This document shows positions 35,975 through 44,294 of a stretch of DNA of 64,000 nucleotides, piece by piece (position 1 is the stretch's first letter; every line of letters starts with the position of its first letter). The notes beneath the pieces were generated by a model. The model made no database searches. It had not been told where the DNA came from and saw only the letters and a program-made list of their open reading frames with translations. A program made the position numbers and the translations under genes. Origin of the DNA: an uncultured Pseudomonadota bacterium (GTDB lineage Bacteria > Pseudomonadota > Gammaproteobacteria > Steroidobacterales > Steroidobacteraceae); NCBI GenBank assembly GCA_902826575.1, contig CADEFJ010000001.1, forward strand, positions 1-64,000. The letters run 5' to 3'.

Positions 35975-36742
35975 GTGCACAGGACTGGTGAACTTTCCGG
36001 AAAAGTTGCGCTCGTGACCGGCGCGTCGTCGGGACTCGGCGCGAGATTCGCGCAGGTGCTCGCCGATGCGGGCGCAACGGTTGCACTCGGTGCGCGACGC
36101 ACCGATCGACTCGCTACGCTCGCGGCGGAGCTGACGCGGGGCGGCGCGCGCGCGCTCGCGGTCGAGCTCGACGTGACGCAGCAGGGTTCCATCGGCGCGG
36201 CGCTCGCGCAGATCGAGCGCGAGGCAGGGCCGGTCGACATTCTCGTGAACAACGCGGGCATCGCCACCGAATCGCCGATCCTCGACACCGACGAGGCCGA
36301 CTGGGATCGCGTGCTCGACACCAACCTGAAAGGCGCGTTCCTCGCCTCGCAGGCGGTCGCGCGCCGGCTGCGCGATGCCGCCCGCCCCGGCAGCATCATC
36401 AACATCGCGTCGATCCTCGGCCTGCGGCAGGGCCATGCGCTGACGAGCTACGCGGTGTCGAAGGCGGGGCTCGTGCAACTCACGAAGCAGATGGCGCTCG
36501 AGCTGGCGCGCTATCGCATCCGCGTCAACGCCATCGCACCCGGCTATATCAAGACGGACATGAATCGCGGGTTCTTCGATTCGGGCCAGGGCGACACGCT
36601 GCTGAAGCGCGTCCCGCAGCGCCGCCTCGGCGAGCCTGCCGAACTCGACGCGCCGTTGCTGTTGCTCGCCGGGGAGGCCGGGTCGTTCATGACTGGCGCC
36701 GTGATCGCGGTGGATGGCGGGCACCTCGTGAGCAGCCTGTGA
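35975..36742 (+). CDS. SDR-family oxidoreductase
   Basis: A classical short-chain dehydrogenase/reductase of 255 aa, near FabG-type enzymes. The cofactor motif TGASSGLGARF lies near residues 14-24, with NNAGIA, the catalytic Ser in IINIASILG and SYAVSKAGL with the catalytic Tyr and Lys. The family C-terminal phrase VNAIAPGYIKTDMN and the end AVDGGHLVSSL are present. The GTG at 35975 has GGAGG 5 nt upstream; ATG 35939 is an alternative. It is coupled to the next gene by GTGA. The substrate is unknown. Confidence 0.87.
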   Translation: MHRTGELSGKVALVTGASSGLGARFAQVLADAGATVALGARRTDRLATLAAELTRGGARALAVELDVTQQGSIGAALAQIEREAGPVDILVNNAGIATESPILDTDEADWDRVLDTNLKGAFLASQAVARRLRDAARPGSIINIASILGLRQGHALTSYAVSKAGLVQLTKQMALELARYRIRVNAIAPGYIKTDMNRGFFDSGQGDTLLKRVPQRRLGEPAELDAPLLLLAGEAGSFMTGAVIAVDGGHLVSSL

Positions 36743-37803
36743 GCGCGGGCGCCGATGCCGACGTGACTACCGAGGTGCGCGCCGGCATGGAAGTCGATGT
36801 CGCGCGCCTTGCGGAGTACCTCGCAGGCGCCGTGGCCGGGTTTCGCGGCCCGCTCACGCTGCGGCAGTTCCGCGGCGGGCAATCGAACCCGACCTATCTG
36901 CTCGCAACGCCGCAGCGCCAGTACGTGCTGCGGCGCAAGCCACCCGGGCAGCTGCTCGCCTCGGCGCATGCCGTCGATCGCGAGTACCGCGTGCTCGCCG
37001 CGCACGGGGCGCATACCGACGTGCCGGTGGCGCGTACGTACGCGTTGTGTACCGACGAGTCGGTGATCGGCAGCTGGTTCTACGTGATGGAGCACGTGGC
37101 AGGGCGCGTGTATTGGGACGCAACGCTGCCGGAGCTGCCCCGTGAGGCGCGCGGCGACTACTACGCCGCCGCGGTGGATGCGCTCGCCAGCCTGCACCGC
37201 GTCGATCCGGCCGCTGTCGGGCTCGCGGATTTCGGCCGCGCCAGCGGCTATCTCCCACGCCAGATCGCGCGCTGGTCGAAGCAGTACCACGAGGACGAGG
37301 CGGCGGGTCGCGTGCCCTCGATGGACCGCTTGATCGAATGGCTGCCGCGGAACCTGCCGGCCACCGAGCCGCCGCCCGCGATCGTGCACGGGGACTATCG
37401 CCTCGACAACCTGATGTTCGATCCTGGAGCGCCACGGGTGCTGGCGATACTCGACTGGGAACTTTCGACGATCGGCGATCCGGTCGCGGACTTCGCCTAC
37501 TACCTGATGAAGTACCGTATGCCGAGCCTGGCATTGCCGGGACTGGCGGGGCGCGACCTCGCGGCGCTCGGCATCCCGACGGAACGCGACAGCGTGGCCG
37601 CCTACTGCGCCCATACCGGGCGCGAGAGCCTGCCCGACCTCGATTTCTACATGGCGTTCTGTATGTTTCGCCTGGCGGGCATTTTCCATGGCATCCGCGG
37701 CAGGGTGCTGCGCGGCACGGCGGTCAGCGCGCGTGCGCGCGAATACGCGGCCAATGTCGAGGTCATGGCGGATCTCGCGTGGGCGCAGGCGAGTAGAGGC
37801 TAG
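36739..37803 (+). CDS. Phosphotransferase family protein (ACAD10/11-type APH domain)
   Basis: A 354-aa aminoglycoside-phosphotransferase-fold kinase of the kind joined to acyl-CoA dehydrogenases in ACAD10/11. It has GQSNPTYLL and YVLRRKPPGQLLASAHAVDREYRVL in the N-lobe. PPAIVHGDYRLDNLMFDP is the catalytic loop (near 212), and LAILDWELSTIGDPVADFAYYL is the metal-binding loop. The eukaryotic relatives phosphorylate 4-hydroxyacyl-CoA. The coupled SDR upstream would fit hydroxy/oxo-acid chemistry, but no acyl-CoA dehydrogenase is in the window. The end overlaps the convergent GNAT gene by 41 bp. Confidence 0.87.
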   Translation: MSAGADADVTTEVRAGMEVDVARLAEYLAGAVAGFRGPLTLRQFRGGQSNPTYLLATPQRQYVLRRKPPGQLLASAHAVDREYRVLAAHGAHTDVPVARTYALCTDESVIGSWFYVMEHVAGRVYWDATLPELPREARGDYYAAAVDALASLHRVDPAAVGLADFGRASGYLPRQIARWSKQYHEDEAAGRVPSMDRLIEWLPRNLPATEPPPAIVHGDYRLDNLMFDPGAPRVLAILDWELSTIGDPVADFAYYLMKYRMPSLALPGLAGRDLAALGIPTERDSVAAYCAHTGRESLPDLDFYMAFCMFRLAGIFHGIRGRVLRGTAVSARAREYAANVEVMADLAWAQASRG

Positions 37804-38287
37804 TCTCGCTGCCGTCGTCGTTCAGTTGCAGGTTGCGCTCGAACGTCAGGCCGATGTGTTCGAGCACGCGGATCGAGGCCGCATTGCCCGGCGAGACGAT
37901 GGCGACGATGCGCGGGATGCCAAGCGTGCGCGTACCGTATTCCATCACCGCGGCAGCGGCTTCGCGGGCGTAGCCCTTGCCCCACCAGGCCGGCAGGTAG
38001 GCAAAGCCGATATCCACGTGCTCCAGCGTGTCGCGCTTCAGCAGGCCGCACATGCCGATCGCGGTGCCGTCCTCGCGCAGCGCGACGTGCCACAGGCCGA
38101 TGCCGTGACGCGCATAGCTCGCCACCGGGCCGTTTGCGATGTAGGCGCGCGCGTCGTCGAGGTCGCGCACACCCCGATCGCCGATGTTGCGCAGGAACGC
38201 GGGTACGTTGACGAGTTCGAGGATGAACGGCGCGTCGTCGGCTGTGAGCCGCCGCAACGCGAGCCGCGGGGTCTCGAGCACGCGCAC
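37763..38287 (-). CDS. GNAT-family N-acetyltransferase (RimJ/RimL-like)
   Basis: A 174-aa acetyltransferase of the RimJ/RimL type, which acetylate N-termini of ribosomal or other proteins, or small amines. The start is VLETPRLALRRLTADDAPFILELVN. The acetyl-CoA site is at IGFAYLPAWWGKGYAREAAAAVMEYG (about residues 92-116), and RIVAIVSPGNAASIRVLEHIGLTFER is the C-terminal motif. It ends a minus-strand set (PP2C-FHA-GNAT) with 9 bp from the FHA gene. The substrate is unknown. Confidence 0.88.
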   Translation of the reverse strand: MRVLETPRLALRRLTADDAPFILELVNVPAFLRNIGDRGVRDLDDARAYIANGPVASYARHGIGLWHVALREDGTAIGMCGLLKRDTLEHVDIGFAYLPAWWGKGYAREAAAAVMEYGTRTLGIPRIVAIVSPGNAASIRVLEHIGLTFERNLQLNDDGSETSLYSPAPTRDPP

Positions 38288-38296
38288 CCCGCGCGC

Positions 38297-39001
38297 TCAG
38301 CCTTCGAAGAACCCCATCTTGACGCCCGCGAGCTGGATGACGTCGTTGTCCTGGAGCCTGCGCGCCTGGGCACCGATCGCCGAACCGTTCACCAGCGGGT
38401 AGTCCCCCTGGGTGCCGCTGTCGACATGCACGATGAAGTAGCCGTCGGCACGGCGCGTGATGGCGGCGACCTGCACGCCTGGGCGACCGAGCGTGGTCAG
38501 CGCCTTCGAGAGCTCGAGTTCGCGGCCGGCAAAGGCGCCCGAGAGCACCTGCAGCTTGGCAGGCTTGAAGGCGGCCTGGCCCTCGGCCAGCGCGCGGCGG
38601 ATGCCGGTGGCGCTCGGCGCCGATGCGGCCGGATCGGCAACGCTGCGCAGCTTTTCGACGGGACGCGCCGAGGGCTGGATCACCATCGTCTTCTCGAATT
38701 CGTCCTGCTGCTCGTCGTCCTCGACGAAGCGCAACTGGTGGTGACCAACCGTGACGACATCGCCGTGCTGGAGCGCGTGCTTCTTGATCAGCTTGCCGTT
38801 GACATAGGTGCCGTTGGTGCTGTTCAGGTCTTCGAGGAACGAGTCGTTGAGGATGTTGATGATCAGCGAGTGATGGCCGCTCACCGCCGGGTTGTCGATG
38901 CGGATGTCATTGTCAGGGAGGCGCCCGATCGTGTAGCGCTCCTTGTTCATGTTGTATTCCGCAAGGACCTGGCTGTCCAGGCTCAAAATCAAGCGTGCCA
39001 T
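38297..39001 (-). CDS. FHA-domain protein
   Basis: A 234-aa cytoplasmic protein with two forkhead-associated domains joined by a linker. The first (about residues 20-95) has the phosphothreonine-binding signature YTIGRLPDNDIRIDNPAVSGHHSLI and LNSTNGTYVNG. The second (about 150-230) is more diverged, with LTTLGRPGVQVAAITRRADGYFIVHVDSG and PLVNGSAIG. FHA domains bind phosphothreonine peptides; with the PP2C gene 14 bp upstream, it should act in Ser/Thr phospho-signalling. No kinase gene lies in the window. Confidence 0.9.
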   Translation of the reverse strand: MARLILSLDSQVLAEYNMNKERYTIGRLPDNDIRIDNPAVSGHHSLIINILNDSFLEDLNSTNGTYVNGKLIKKHALQHGDVVTVGHHQLRFVEDDEQQDEFEKTMVIQPSARPVEKLRSVADPAASAPSATGIRRALAEGQAAFKPAKLQVLSGAFAGRELELSKALTTLGRPGVQVAAITRRADGYFIVHVDSGTQGDYPLVNGSAIGAQARRLQDNDVIQLAGVKMGFFEG

Positions 39002-39015
39002 GTGTCCGCCTTGGC

Positions 39016-39822
39016 TTAGCTGAACCAGCCCAATACCCTGTCGAAAACGCCGCGACGCGCTGGAAATGATTCGAGTACCTGGGCCATCACGACCGAGACG
39101 TTGTCCCGGCCCCCGTTATCGTTCGCGAGTTGAATCAGATGTTTAGCGACTGCTTCCAGATTATCATTAAAGGTATTGACCGTTAAGTGAATATCGCTGT
39201 CTTCGACCATGTCGGACAGGCCGTCGGAGCACAGGACGTAATGATCGCCCTTCTGGACCGGCACTTCCTGCAATTCGACCTCGACATTCGCCTCGACGCC
39301 CAGCGCCCGTGTGACGTAGTTCTTGTTGGCCGCCCGCTGCGCCTCCTCCGGGGAGTAGAAGCCGCGGTCGACCAGTTCCTGCAGCAGCGAGTGGTCCATC
39401 GTGACCTGCTCGAATTTGGAGCCGCGCAGGCGATAAAGCCGCGAGTCGCCCACGTGGGCGATCGAGATCATGTTGTCGAACAGCAGCGCGCTGACGACGG
39501 TCGTGCCCATGCCCTCGCACTGCGGCTGTGAGCGCGCCGTCTGGTAAATGATCTTGTTCGCGCGCGTGATGGCATCGCGCAGGATGATGCTCGGGCGGGT
39601 CAGCTTGGTGGACGGGTCGATTGCCAGGAGGTCCTCGCGCTCTATCGATTCACGCACCAGGTTGACGATCGTCTTGACCGCTATGCCGCTCGCGACCTCG
39701 CCCGCGTTGTAGCCACCCATGCCATCGGCGAGTACCAGCAGGCCGAGGTCGGGGTCCACGGCGATCGTGTCCTCGTTGTGCTCACGCACCTTGCCGGTGT
39801 CGGTGAGCCCGACGAGGCGCAT
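39016..39822 (-). CDS. PP2C-type serine/threonine phosphatase (Stp1/PrpC-like)
   Basis: Metal-dependent phosphatase of 268 aa that removes phosphate from Ser/Thr residues. PP2C motifs are in order: GKVREHNEDTIAVD, VLADGMGGYNAGEVAS, GTTVVSALLFDN, IAHVGDSRLYRLR, ALGVEANVE and LCSDGLSDMVEDSDI, with all metal-binding aspartates. ATG 39822 is used because MRLVGLTDTGK is the family start; GTG 39864 would add 14 residues. A perfect CRP-type site lies upstream. It is followed closely by the FHA gene. Confidence 0.92.
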   Translation of the reverse strand: MRLVGLTDTGKVREHNEDTIAVDPDLGLLVLADGMGGYNAGEVASGIAVKTIVNLVRESIEREDLLAIDPSTKLTRPSIILRDAITRANKIIYQTARSQPQCEGMGTTVVSALLFDNMISIAHVGDSRLYRLRGSKFEQVTMDHSLLQELVDRGFYSPEEAQRAANKNYVTRALGVEANVEVELQEVPVQKGDHYVLCSDGLSDMVEDSDIHLTVNTFNDNLEAVAKHLIQLANDNGGRDNVSVVMAQVLESFPARRGVFDRVLGWFS

Positions 39823-39896
39823 CTTGCTGCGCAGGCTCGGCGGCGGTCCGTAACGACGCGGCACGACTACCGCGGCCTTCCAGGCACGGGCAGGAG

Positions 39897-39912
39897 TGTG
39901 ACGCGCGTCACA
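39897..39912. promoter_or_regulatory. CRP/Vfr-type binding site
   Basis: TGTGACGCGCGTCACA is a perfect palindrome that matches the full CRP consensus TGTGA-N6-TCACA. It lies in the 257-310 bp gap between the PP2C gene (ATG 39822, minus) and radA (ATG 40122, plus), nearer the PP2C gene. A role in controlling PP2C-FHA-GNAT by cAMP is inference. The rest of this gap holds no gene that I can see. Confidence 0.6.
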
Positions 39913-40106
39913 GACACGATCTCACCGTGCACAATCAAGGCCCGCGACCCCCGGTCATTCGGCAACTGAACGTAGCTGCGAACACTAGCATCGGCCGGCG
40001 CCAAGTCCGAGTGCCTCTTCACACAATCTTCGCGCGGCGGCCCATCTCACGCTGCGATCCTAAAGTAAGTCACGCCTTTTCGTCAGCCGGCGCCATGCAA
40101 GTCGCG

Positions 40107-40115
40107 TGCTAAAGT
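40107..40115 (+). promoter_or_regulatory. Possible extended -10 promoter of radA
   Basis: TGCTAAAGT is an extended -10 (TGn plus TAAAGT) followed by 6 nt and the radA ATG at 40122. No Shine-Dalgarno is present. Confidence 0.45.
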
Positions 40116-40121
40116 CCTTCG

Positions 40122-41516
40122 ATGGCCCGTCCCGCCCTCGTCCATGTCTGCAGCGCCTGCGGCGCGGAGTCGCCGAAATGGCAGGGGCAGTGCCCGCAGT
40201 GCGGCGAGTGGAATTCGCTGCAGCAGCAGGCGGCGCCGCGCGTGGCCGCGCCTGCACGTGCCCGCTCCGGAACGGGCCGTGCCGCGCCGGCGAAACTGGC
40301 GCCGATGGACGAGGGCCCGGCGCGGTTCCCGACGGGGCTCGCCGAACTCGACCGCGTACTCGGCGGGGGCATCGTGCCCGGCTCGGTGAGCCTGATCGGC
40401 GGCGATCCCGGCATCGGCAAGTCCACTTTGTTGTTGCAGGTGGCCGCCAGCGCCACGGCCGGGCGCGCCATGCTTTACGCCACCGGCGAGGAGTCCCTGG
40501 AACAGGTCGCGATGCGCGCCCGCCGGCTCGGCCTCGCGAGCGACACCCTGACGGTGCTCGCCGAAACGGACCTCGACACGATCCTCGCGGCGGCGCGCGC
40601 CCAGGGTGTCGCGCTGTTGATCGTGGACTCGATCCAGACAGTGCAGTTCGCGGACCTGGCCGCCAGCGCCGGTGCGATCACGCAGCTCAAGGAGTGCACG
40701 GCGCAGCTGGTGCGTTTCGCCAAGACGAGCGGCATCGCCGTCATGATCATCGGCCATGTGACCAAGGAGGGCACGATCGCCGGCCCGCGGGTGCTGGAGC
40801 ACCTGGTCGATGCCGTGCTGTATTTCGAGAGCGAGGCCGGCAGCCGCTTCCGTATCGTGCGCGCGGTGAAGAACCGTTTCGGTGCGGCCAACGAACTCGC
40901 CTTCTTCGTGATGGCGGAAGAGGGCCTGCGGGAAGTGCGCAATCCGTCGGCCATCTTCCTGGCGCGCGCCGCCGAGGCCGCGCCGGGTTCGATCGTCATG
41001 GTGGCGCGCGACAGCGGCCGGCCGCTGCTGATCGAACTGCAGGCACTGGTCGACAGGATGCGCTTCGGCGCGCCGCGGCGCGTCGCCCAGGGCCTCGACG
41101 CGAACCGCCTCGCGATGCTGCTCGCCGTACTGAATCGCCATGCGGACGTATCGCTGCAGGAGCATGACGTGTTCGCCAATGTGGTCGGGGGGCTCGCCCT
41201 CGGCGAGACCGCGACCGACCTGCCGCTCGTGCTGGCGCTCACCTCGAGCCTGCGCGACCGGCCATTGCCGCAATCGCTGGTCGCGTTCGGCGAGGTCGGC
41301 CTGACCGGGGAAGTGCGCCCGGTCGCTTATGGGGAGGAGCGGTTGCGCGAGGCTGCGAAGCAGGGTTTCAAGGTGGCGGTGGTGCCAGGGGGCAATGCGC
41401 CGCGCAGGCCGATCGAGGGCCTCGTTGTACGCGGAGTGTCGAGGGTCGCTGAAGCCTTGGCGGCGGCCTGGACGGCGAGCAGCGAACAGCGAGCAGAGAA
41501 CGGCCAGAACCGGTAG
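40122..41516 (+). CDS. radA: DNA repair protein RadA
   Basis: RecA-like ATPase that helps branch migration during recombination. The 464-aa protein has the N-terminal zinc finger CSACGAESPKWQGQCPQC (residues 10-27) and Walker A GGDPGIGKSTLLLQV (near 94-108). The RadA-specific KNRFG lies near 250, and a C-terminal Lon-protease-like domain contains GLTGEVRPV. The last residues (SSEQRAENGQNR) are encoded by an inverted copy of a short dispersed repeat and are unlike the family end. Confidence 0.96.
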   Translation: MARPALVHVCSACGAESPKWQGQCPQCGEWNSLQQQAAPRVAAPARARSGTGRAAPAKLAPMDEGPARFPTGLAELDRVLGGGIVPGSVSLIGGDPGIGKSTLLLQVAASATAGRAMLYATGEESLEQVAMRARRLGLASDTLTVLAETDLDTILAAARAQGVALLIVDSIQTVQFADLAASAGAITQLKECTAQLVRFAKTSGIAVMIIGHVTKEGTIAGPRVLEHLVDAVLYFESEAGSRFRIVRAVKNRFGAANELAFFVMAEEGLREVRNPSAIFLARAAEAAPGSIVMVARDSGRPLLIELQALVDRMRFGAPRRVAQGLDANRLAMLLAVLNRHADVSLQEHDVFANVVGGLALGETATDLPLVLALTSSLRDRPLPQSLVAFGEVGLTGEVRPVAYGEERLREAAKQGFKVAVVPGGNAPRRPIEGLVVRGVSRVAEALAAAWTASSEQRAENGQNR

Positions 41517-41577
41517 CCGGCGCGCGGCGCGCGGCCGAGCGCTCTGGCTGCCAGCTGTCATCTGTTCGCCGTTCGCT
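41477..41577. repeat. Imperfect inverted repeat spanning the radA stop
   Basis: Two related arms, about 41477-41514 (in radA) and 41542-41577, face each other around a very GC-rich core (41518-41540). The right arm matches 29 of 36 positions with the repeat at the rlmB stop (30258-30293). All copies carry CTGTTCGC-type words in tandem. This looks like a small REP- or MITE-like palindromic element. Confidence 0.6.
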
Positions 41578-41584
41578 TCTCACT

Positions 41585-42847
41585 TCATATCTTGGTTGCG
41601 CGGACCGTTCGGATCGCATTTTCCTGCACCTGCAGGACCTCGAATTGCAGGCCGTCGAGCCGCAGCGTCGCGCCCGCAGCCGGAATCGTCTCGAACCTCT
41701 CGAGCAGCAGGCCGTTCAGGGTCTTCGGGCCGTCGGTCGGCAGTGTCCAGCCGACTGCACGATTCAGGGCGCGGATCGTCGCGCCCGCGTTGACGAGGTA
41801 CACGCCGGGCGATTCCGCCAGCACGTCCTTGTGCAGCAAGGTCGCGCTGTCGTTGGTGAATTCGCCGACGATTTCCTCGAGCAGGTCCTCGAGCGTTACC
41901 AGGCCCTCGATGTCGCCGTACTCGTCGACGACGAAACCCATGCGCCGGCGGTTGCGCTGGAAGTGCGTCAGCTGCACGGTGAGCGGCGTACCCTCCGGCA
42001 CGTAGTACGGTTCGCGGCCGCGCGCGAGCTCCTCCAGGCGCTCGCGCGTCAGCGTGCCGCGTGCCAGTTCCTGCGCGACGCGCGTCATGTGCAGCAGGCC
42101 CACCACGTCGTCGAGTGCGCCGCGGTATACGGGCAGGCGCGTGTGAGGCGTCTGGCGGATCTGGTCGAGGATATCGTCCCAGTCATCGTCGAGGTCGATG
42201 CCGGCGATGTCCTGGCGCGGGATCATGATGTCGTTGACGGTGATCCGGCCGAGATCGAGGATCGACAGCAACATCTGGCGGTGGCGCTGCGGGATCACGG
42301 TGCCGGTCTCGGCGACCACCGTGCGCAGTTCCTCGGCGGACAGCGTCTGCCCATCGCGGCTCGTACGACCCACGCCGAACAGGCGCAGGAATCCATACGC
42401 TAGCTGGTTCGTGATCCACAGCAGGGGCTTGGCGATCCACACCAGTGCCCGATATATGTAGGTGCTGCCCATTGCGACCGACTCGGGATGTCGGGCGGCG
42501 TAGATCTTCGGCGCGAGTTCGCAGAACACGATCATCACGATCGACAGCCCGATGATGGTGAGCGGCACTGCCCAGTCGCCGCCGAAGCGCTGCGCCAGCA
42601 GCGTCGCGATCGACGAGGCCGCGACGCTGGCGAGCGCGAGGATCACGAGGTTCGCGCCGAGCCAGTCGTCGGGCTTGGCGAGCAGCGAGTCGAGTACTTT
42701 GGCGGTGCGGTGGCCACCCGTCGCCCGATGGCGGACGCGGTAGCGGTTGACGGCGAGCATCGCGACCTCCGTGCCGGAGGAGAACGCGATGGTGACGAGC
42801 AGCGCGACGAGCGCAAAGACCAGCACGGTCGTGGGAGCGGTATCCAT
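41585..42847 (-). CDS. HlyC/CorC-family (CNNM-type) membrane protein
   Basis: A 420-aa inner-membrane protein with a DUF21/CNNM domain of about four helices (residues 1-150), a CBS pair (about 205-325) and a C-terminal CorC_HlyC domain. The N-part has FALVALLVTIAFSSGTEVAMLAVN, the CBS part IPRQDIAGIDLDDDWDD and RLPVYRGALDDVVGLLH, and FVVDEYGDIEGLVTLEDLLEEIVGEF marks the family. Relatives affect Mg/Co efflux. A TATTCT ends 9 nt upstream of the ATG, where GGAG also gives a possible ribosome site. It is divergent from ffh. Confidence 0.9.
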   Translation of the reverse strand: MDTAPTTVLVFALVALLVTIAFSSGTEVAMLAVNRYRVRHRATGGHRTAKVLDSLLAKPDDWLGANLVILALASVAASSIATLLAQRFGGDWAVPLTIIGLSIVMIVFCELAPKIYAARHPESVAMGSTYIYRALVWIAKPLLWITNQLAYGFLRLFGVGRTSRDGQTLSAEELRTVVAETGTVIPQRHRQMLLSILDLGRITVNDIMIPRQDIAGIDLDDDWDDILDQIRQTPHTRLPVYRGALDDVVGLLHMTRVAQELARGTLTRERLEELARGREPYYVPEGTPLTVQLTHFQRNRRRMGFVVDEYGDIEGLVTLEDLLEEIVGEFTNDSATLLHKDVLAESPGVYLVNAGATIRALNRAVGWTLPTDGPKTLNGLLLERFETIPAAGATLRLDGLQFEVLQVQENAIRTVRATKI

Positions 42848-42912
42848 AGGGCTCCAAGAATAGGGCCCCGCGGCCGATCCGGCACGGGGACCCGCTGGCG
42901 GGCGCCGTCACG

Positions 42913-42918
42913 TAAACT
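42913..42918 (+). promoter_or_regulatory. Possible -10 element of ffh
   Basis: TAAACT lies 9 nt before the ffh ATG (42928). There is no strong -35 and no Shine-Dalgarno, so a leaderless or very short-leader mRNA is possible. Confidence 0.35.
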
Positions 42919-42927
42919 TGGCCCATC

Positions 42928-44280
42928 ATGTTCGACAACCTGACCGCCCGACTGTCCCGCACCGCCGATGCCCTGCGGGGGCGCGGGCGCATCACCGACC
43001 AGAACATCTCCGACACGCTGCGCGAAGTGCGCATGGCGCTGCTCGAGGCCGACGTGGCGCTGCCGGTCGTGAAGCGGTTCATCGAGAGTGTGCGGGCGAA
43101 GGCCATCGGCGCCGAGGTGCAGCAGAGCCTGACCCCCGGGCAGGTGTTCGTCAGCGTCCTCCACAAGGAACTCGTCGCGCTGATGGGCGGTGCGGCGGCA
43201 GGATTCAGCCTGCGGGCCCAGCCGCCGTTCGTGGTGCTGCTCGCCGGCCTGCAGGGTGCGGGCAAGACCACCACCGCGGCCAAGCTCGCGCGCTGGTTGG
43301 CCGAAGCCCACAAGAAACGCGTCCTGCTCGTTTCGACCGACGTACGCCGCCCCGCGGCCATCTTGCAGCTCGAACGCCTGGCCGCGCAGGTCGGCGCGGG
43401 TTTCTTCAAGGCCGATGCGGCGACACCGCCGGCCGGGATCGCGACGCTGGCGCTCGAGCAAGCCAGGCGCGGCCTGCACGACGTGCTGATCGTCGATACC
43501 GCCGGGCGCCTGCACGTCGATCAGGAACTGATGGCGGAAGCGCGCGAGATCGACCGCGCCGTGGGCGCCCACGAGCGGCTGTTCGTGGTCGATGCCATGG
43601 CGGGCCAGGACGCCGTCAATGCGGCCCGGGCTTTCGGCGAGGCCCTCGACCTGACGGGGGTGATCCTGACCAAGGCCGACGGCGATGCCCGGGGCGGCGT
43701 CGCGCTGTCGGTGCGCGAAATCACCGGCAAGCCGATCGTGTTCGTCGGTACGGGTGAGAAATCCGAGGCCCTCGAGCCCTTCGACCCCGAGCGCATGGCG
43801 AACCGGATCCTCGGCATGGGCGACGTCGTGGCGCTCGTCGAGCAGGTGAAGAAGCAGGTCGATACGGACGAGGCCCAACGCCTCGCCCGCAAGGTCGCCA
43901 AAGGCAAGGCTTTCGATTTCAATGACCTGCGCGGACAATTGGAGCAACTGCTCAAGATGGGTGGCCTGGCCGCCGTCATGGACAAGCTGCCCCAGCACCT
44001 GACCCGGACCGCGGCCGCCAACACGCCGGGCGACAAGGATGTGCGCCGCCAGATCGCGATCATCAACTCGATGACACGGCGCGAGCGCCGCCAGCCCGCC
44101 GTGATCGACGGTTCCCGCAGGCGCCGGATTGCCGCGGGTGCCGGGGTACAGGTGCAGGACGTCAACCGCCTCCTGAAGCAGTTTCAGCAGATGCAGAGGA
44201 TGATGAAAAGCATGAAGGGCGGGCGCATGGCGCGCATGCTTGGGGGGCTGAAAGGCGGGCGTCCGCCGGGCTTCCTATAA
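42928..44280 (+). CDS. ffh: Signal recognition particle protein Ffh
   Basis: GTPase subunit of SRP that targets inner-membrane proteins to FtsY. The 450-aa protein has the N-domain (MFDNLTARLSRTADALRGRGRIT), G1 LAGLQGAGKTTTAAKLA (near 107-123), VSTDVRRPAAILQL, DTAGRLHVD (near 190) and TKADGDARGG. The methionine-rich M domain carries the RNA-binding helix SMTRRERRQPAVIDGSRRRRIAAGAG and QFQQMQRMMKSMKGGRMARM. It leads the ffh-rpsP-rimM-trmD-rplS cluster. No 4.5S RNA gene is seen nearby. Confidence 0.97.
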   Translation: MFDNLTARLSRTADALRGRGRITDQNISDTLREVRMALLEADVALPVVKRFIESVRAKAIGAEVQQSLTPGQVFVSVLHKELVALMGGAAAGFSLRAQPPFVVLLAGLQGAGKTTTAAKLARWLAEAHKKRVLLVSTDVRRPAAILQLERLAAQVGAGFFKADAATPPAGIATLALEQARRGLHDVLIVDTAGRLHVDQELMAEAREIDRAVGAHERLFVVDAMAGQDAVNAARAFGEALDLTGVILTKADGDARGGVALSVREITGKPIVFVGTGEKSEALEPFDPERMANRILGMGDVVALVEQVKKQVDTDEAQRLARKVAKGKAFDFNDLRGQLEQLLKMGGLAAVMDKLPQHLTRTAAANTPGDKDVRRQIAIINSMTRRERRQPAVIDGSRRRRIAAGAGVQVQDVNRLLKQFQQMQRMMKSMKGGRMARMLGGLKGGRPPGFL

Positions 44281-44294
44281 GCCGCTGATTTGCG

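Noticed and set aside
41518..41540. GC alternating tract after radA as a Z-DNA or CRISPR-like repeat
   Set aside because: It is only a short CGCG-rich core of the inverted repeat; no spaced direct repeats occur there or elsewhere in the window.
40083..41561. A 492-codon minus-strand open frame across radA
   Set aside because: Full antisense overlap with RadA, whose zinc finger and Walker motifs are clear.
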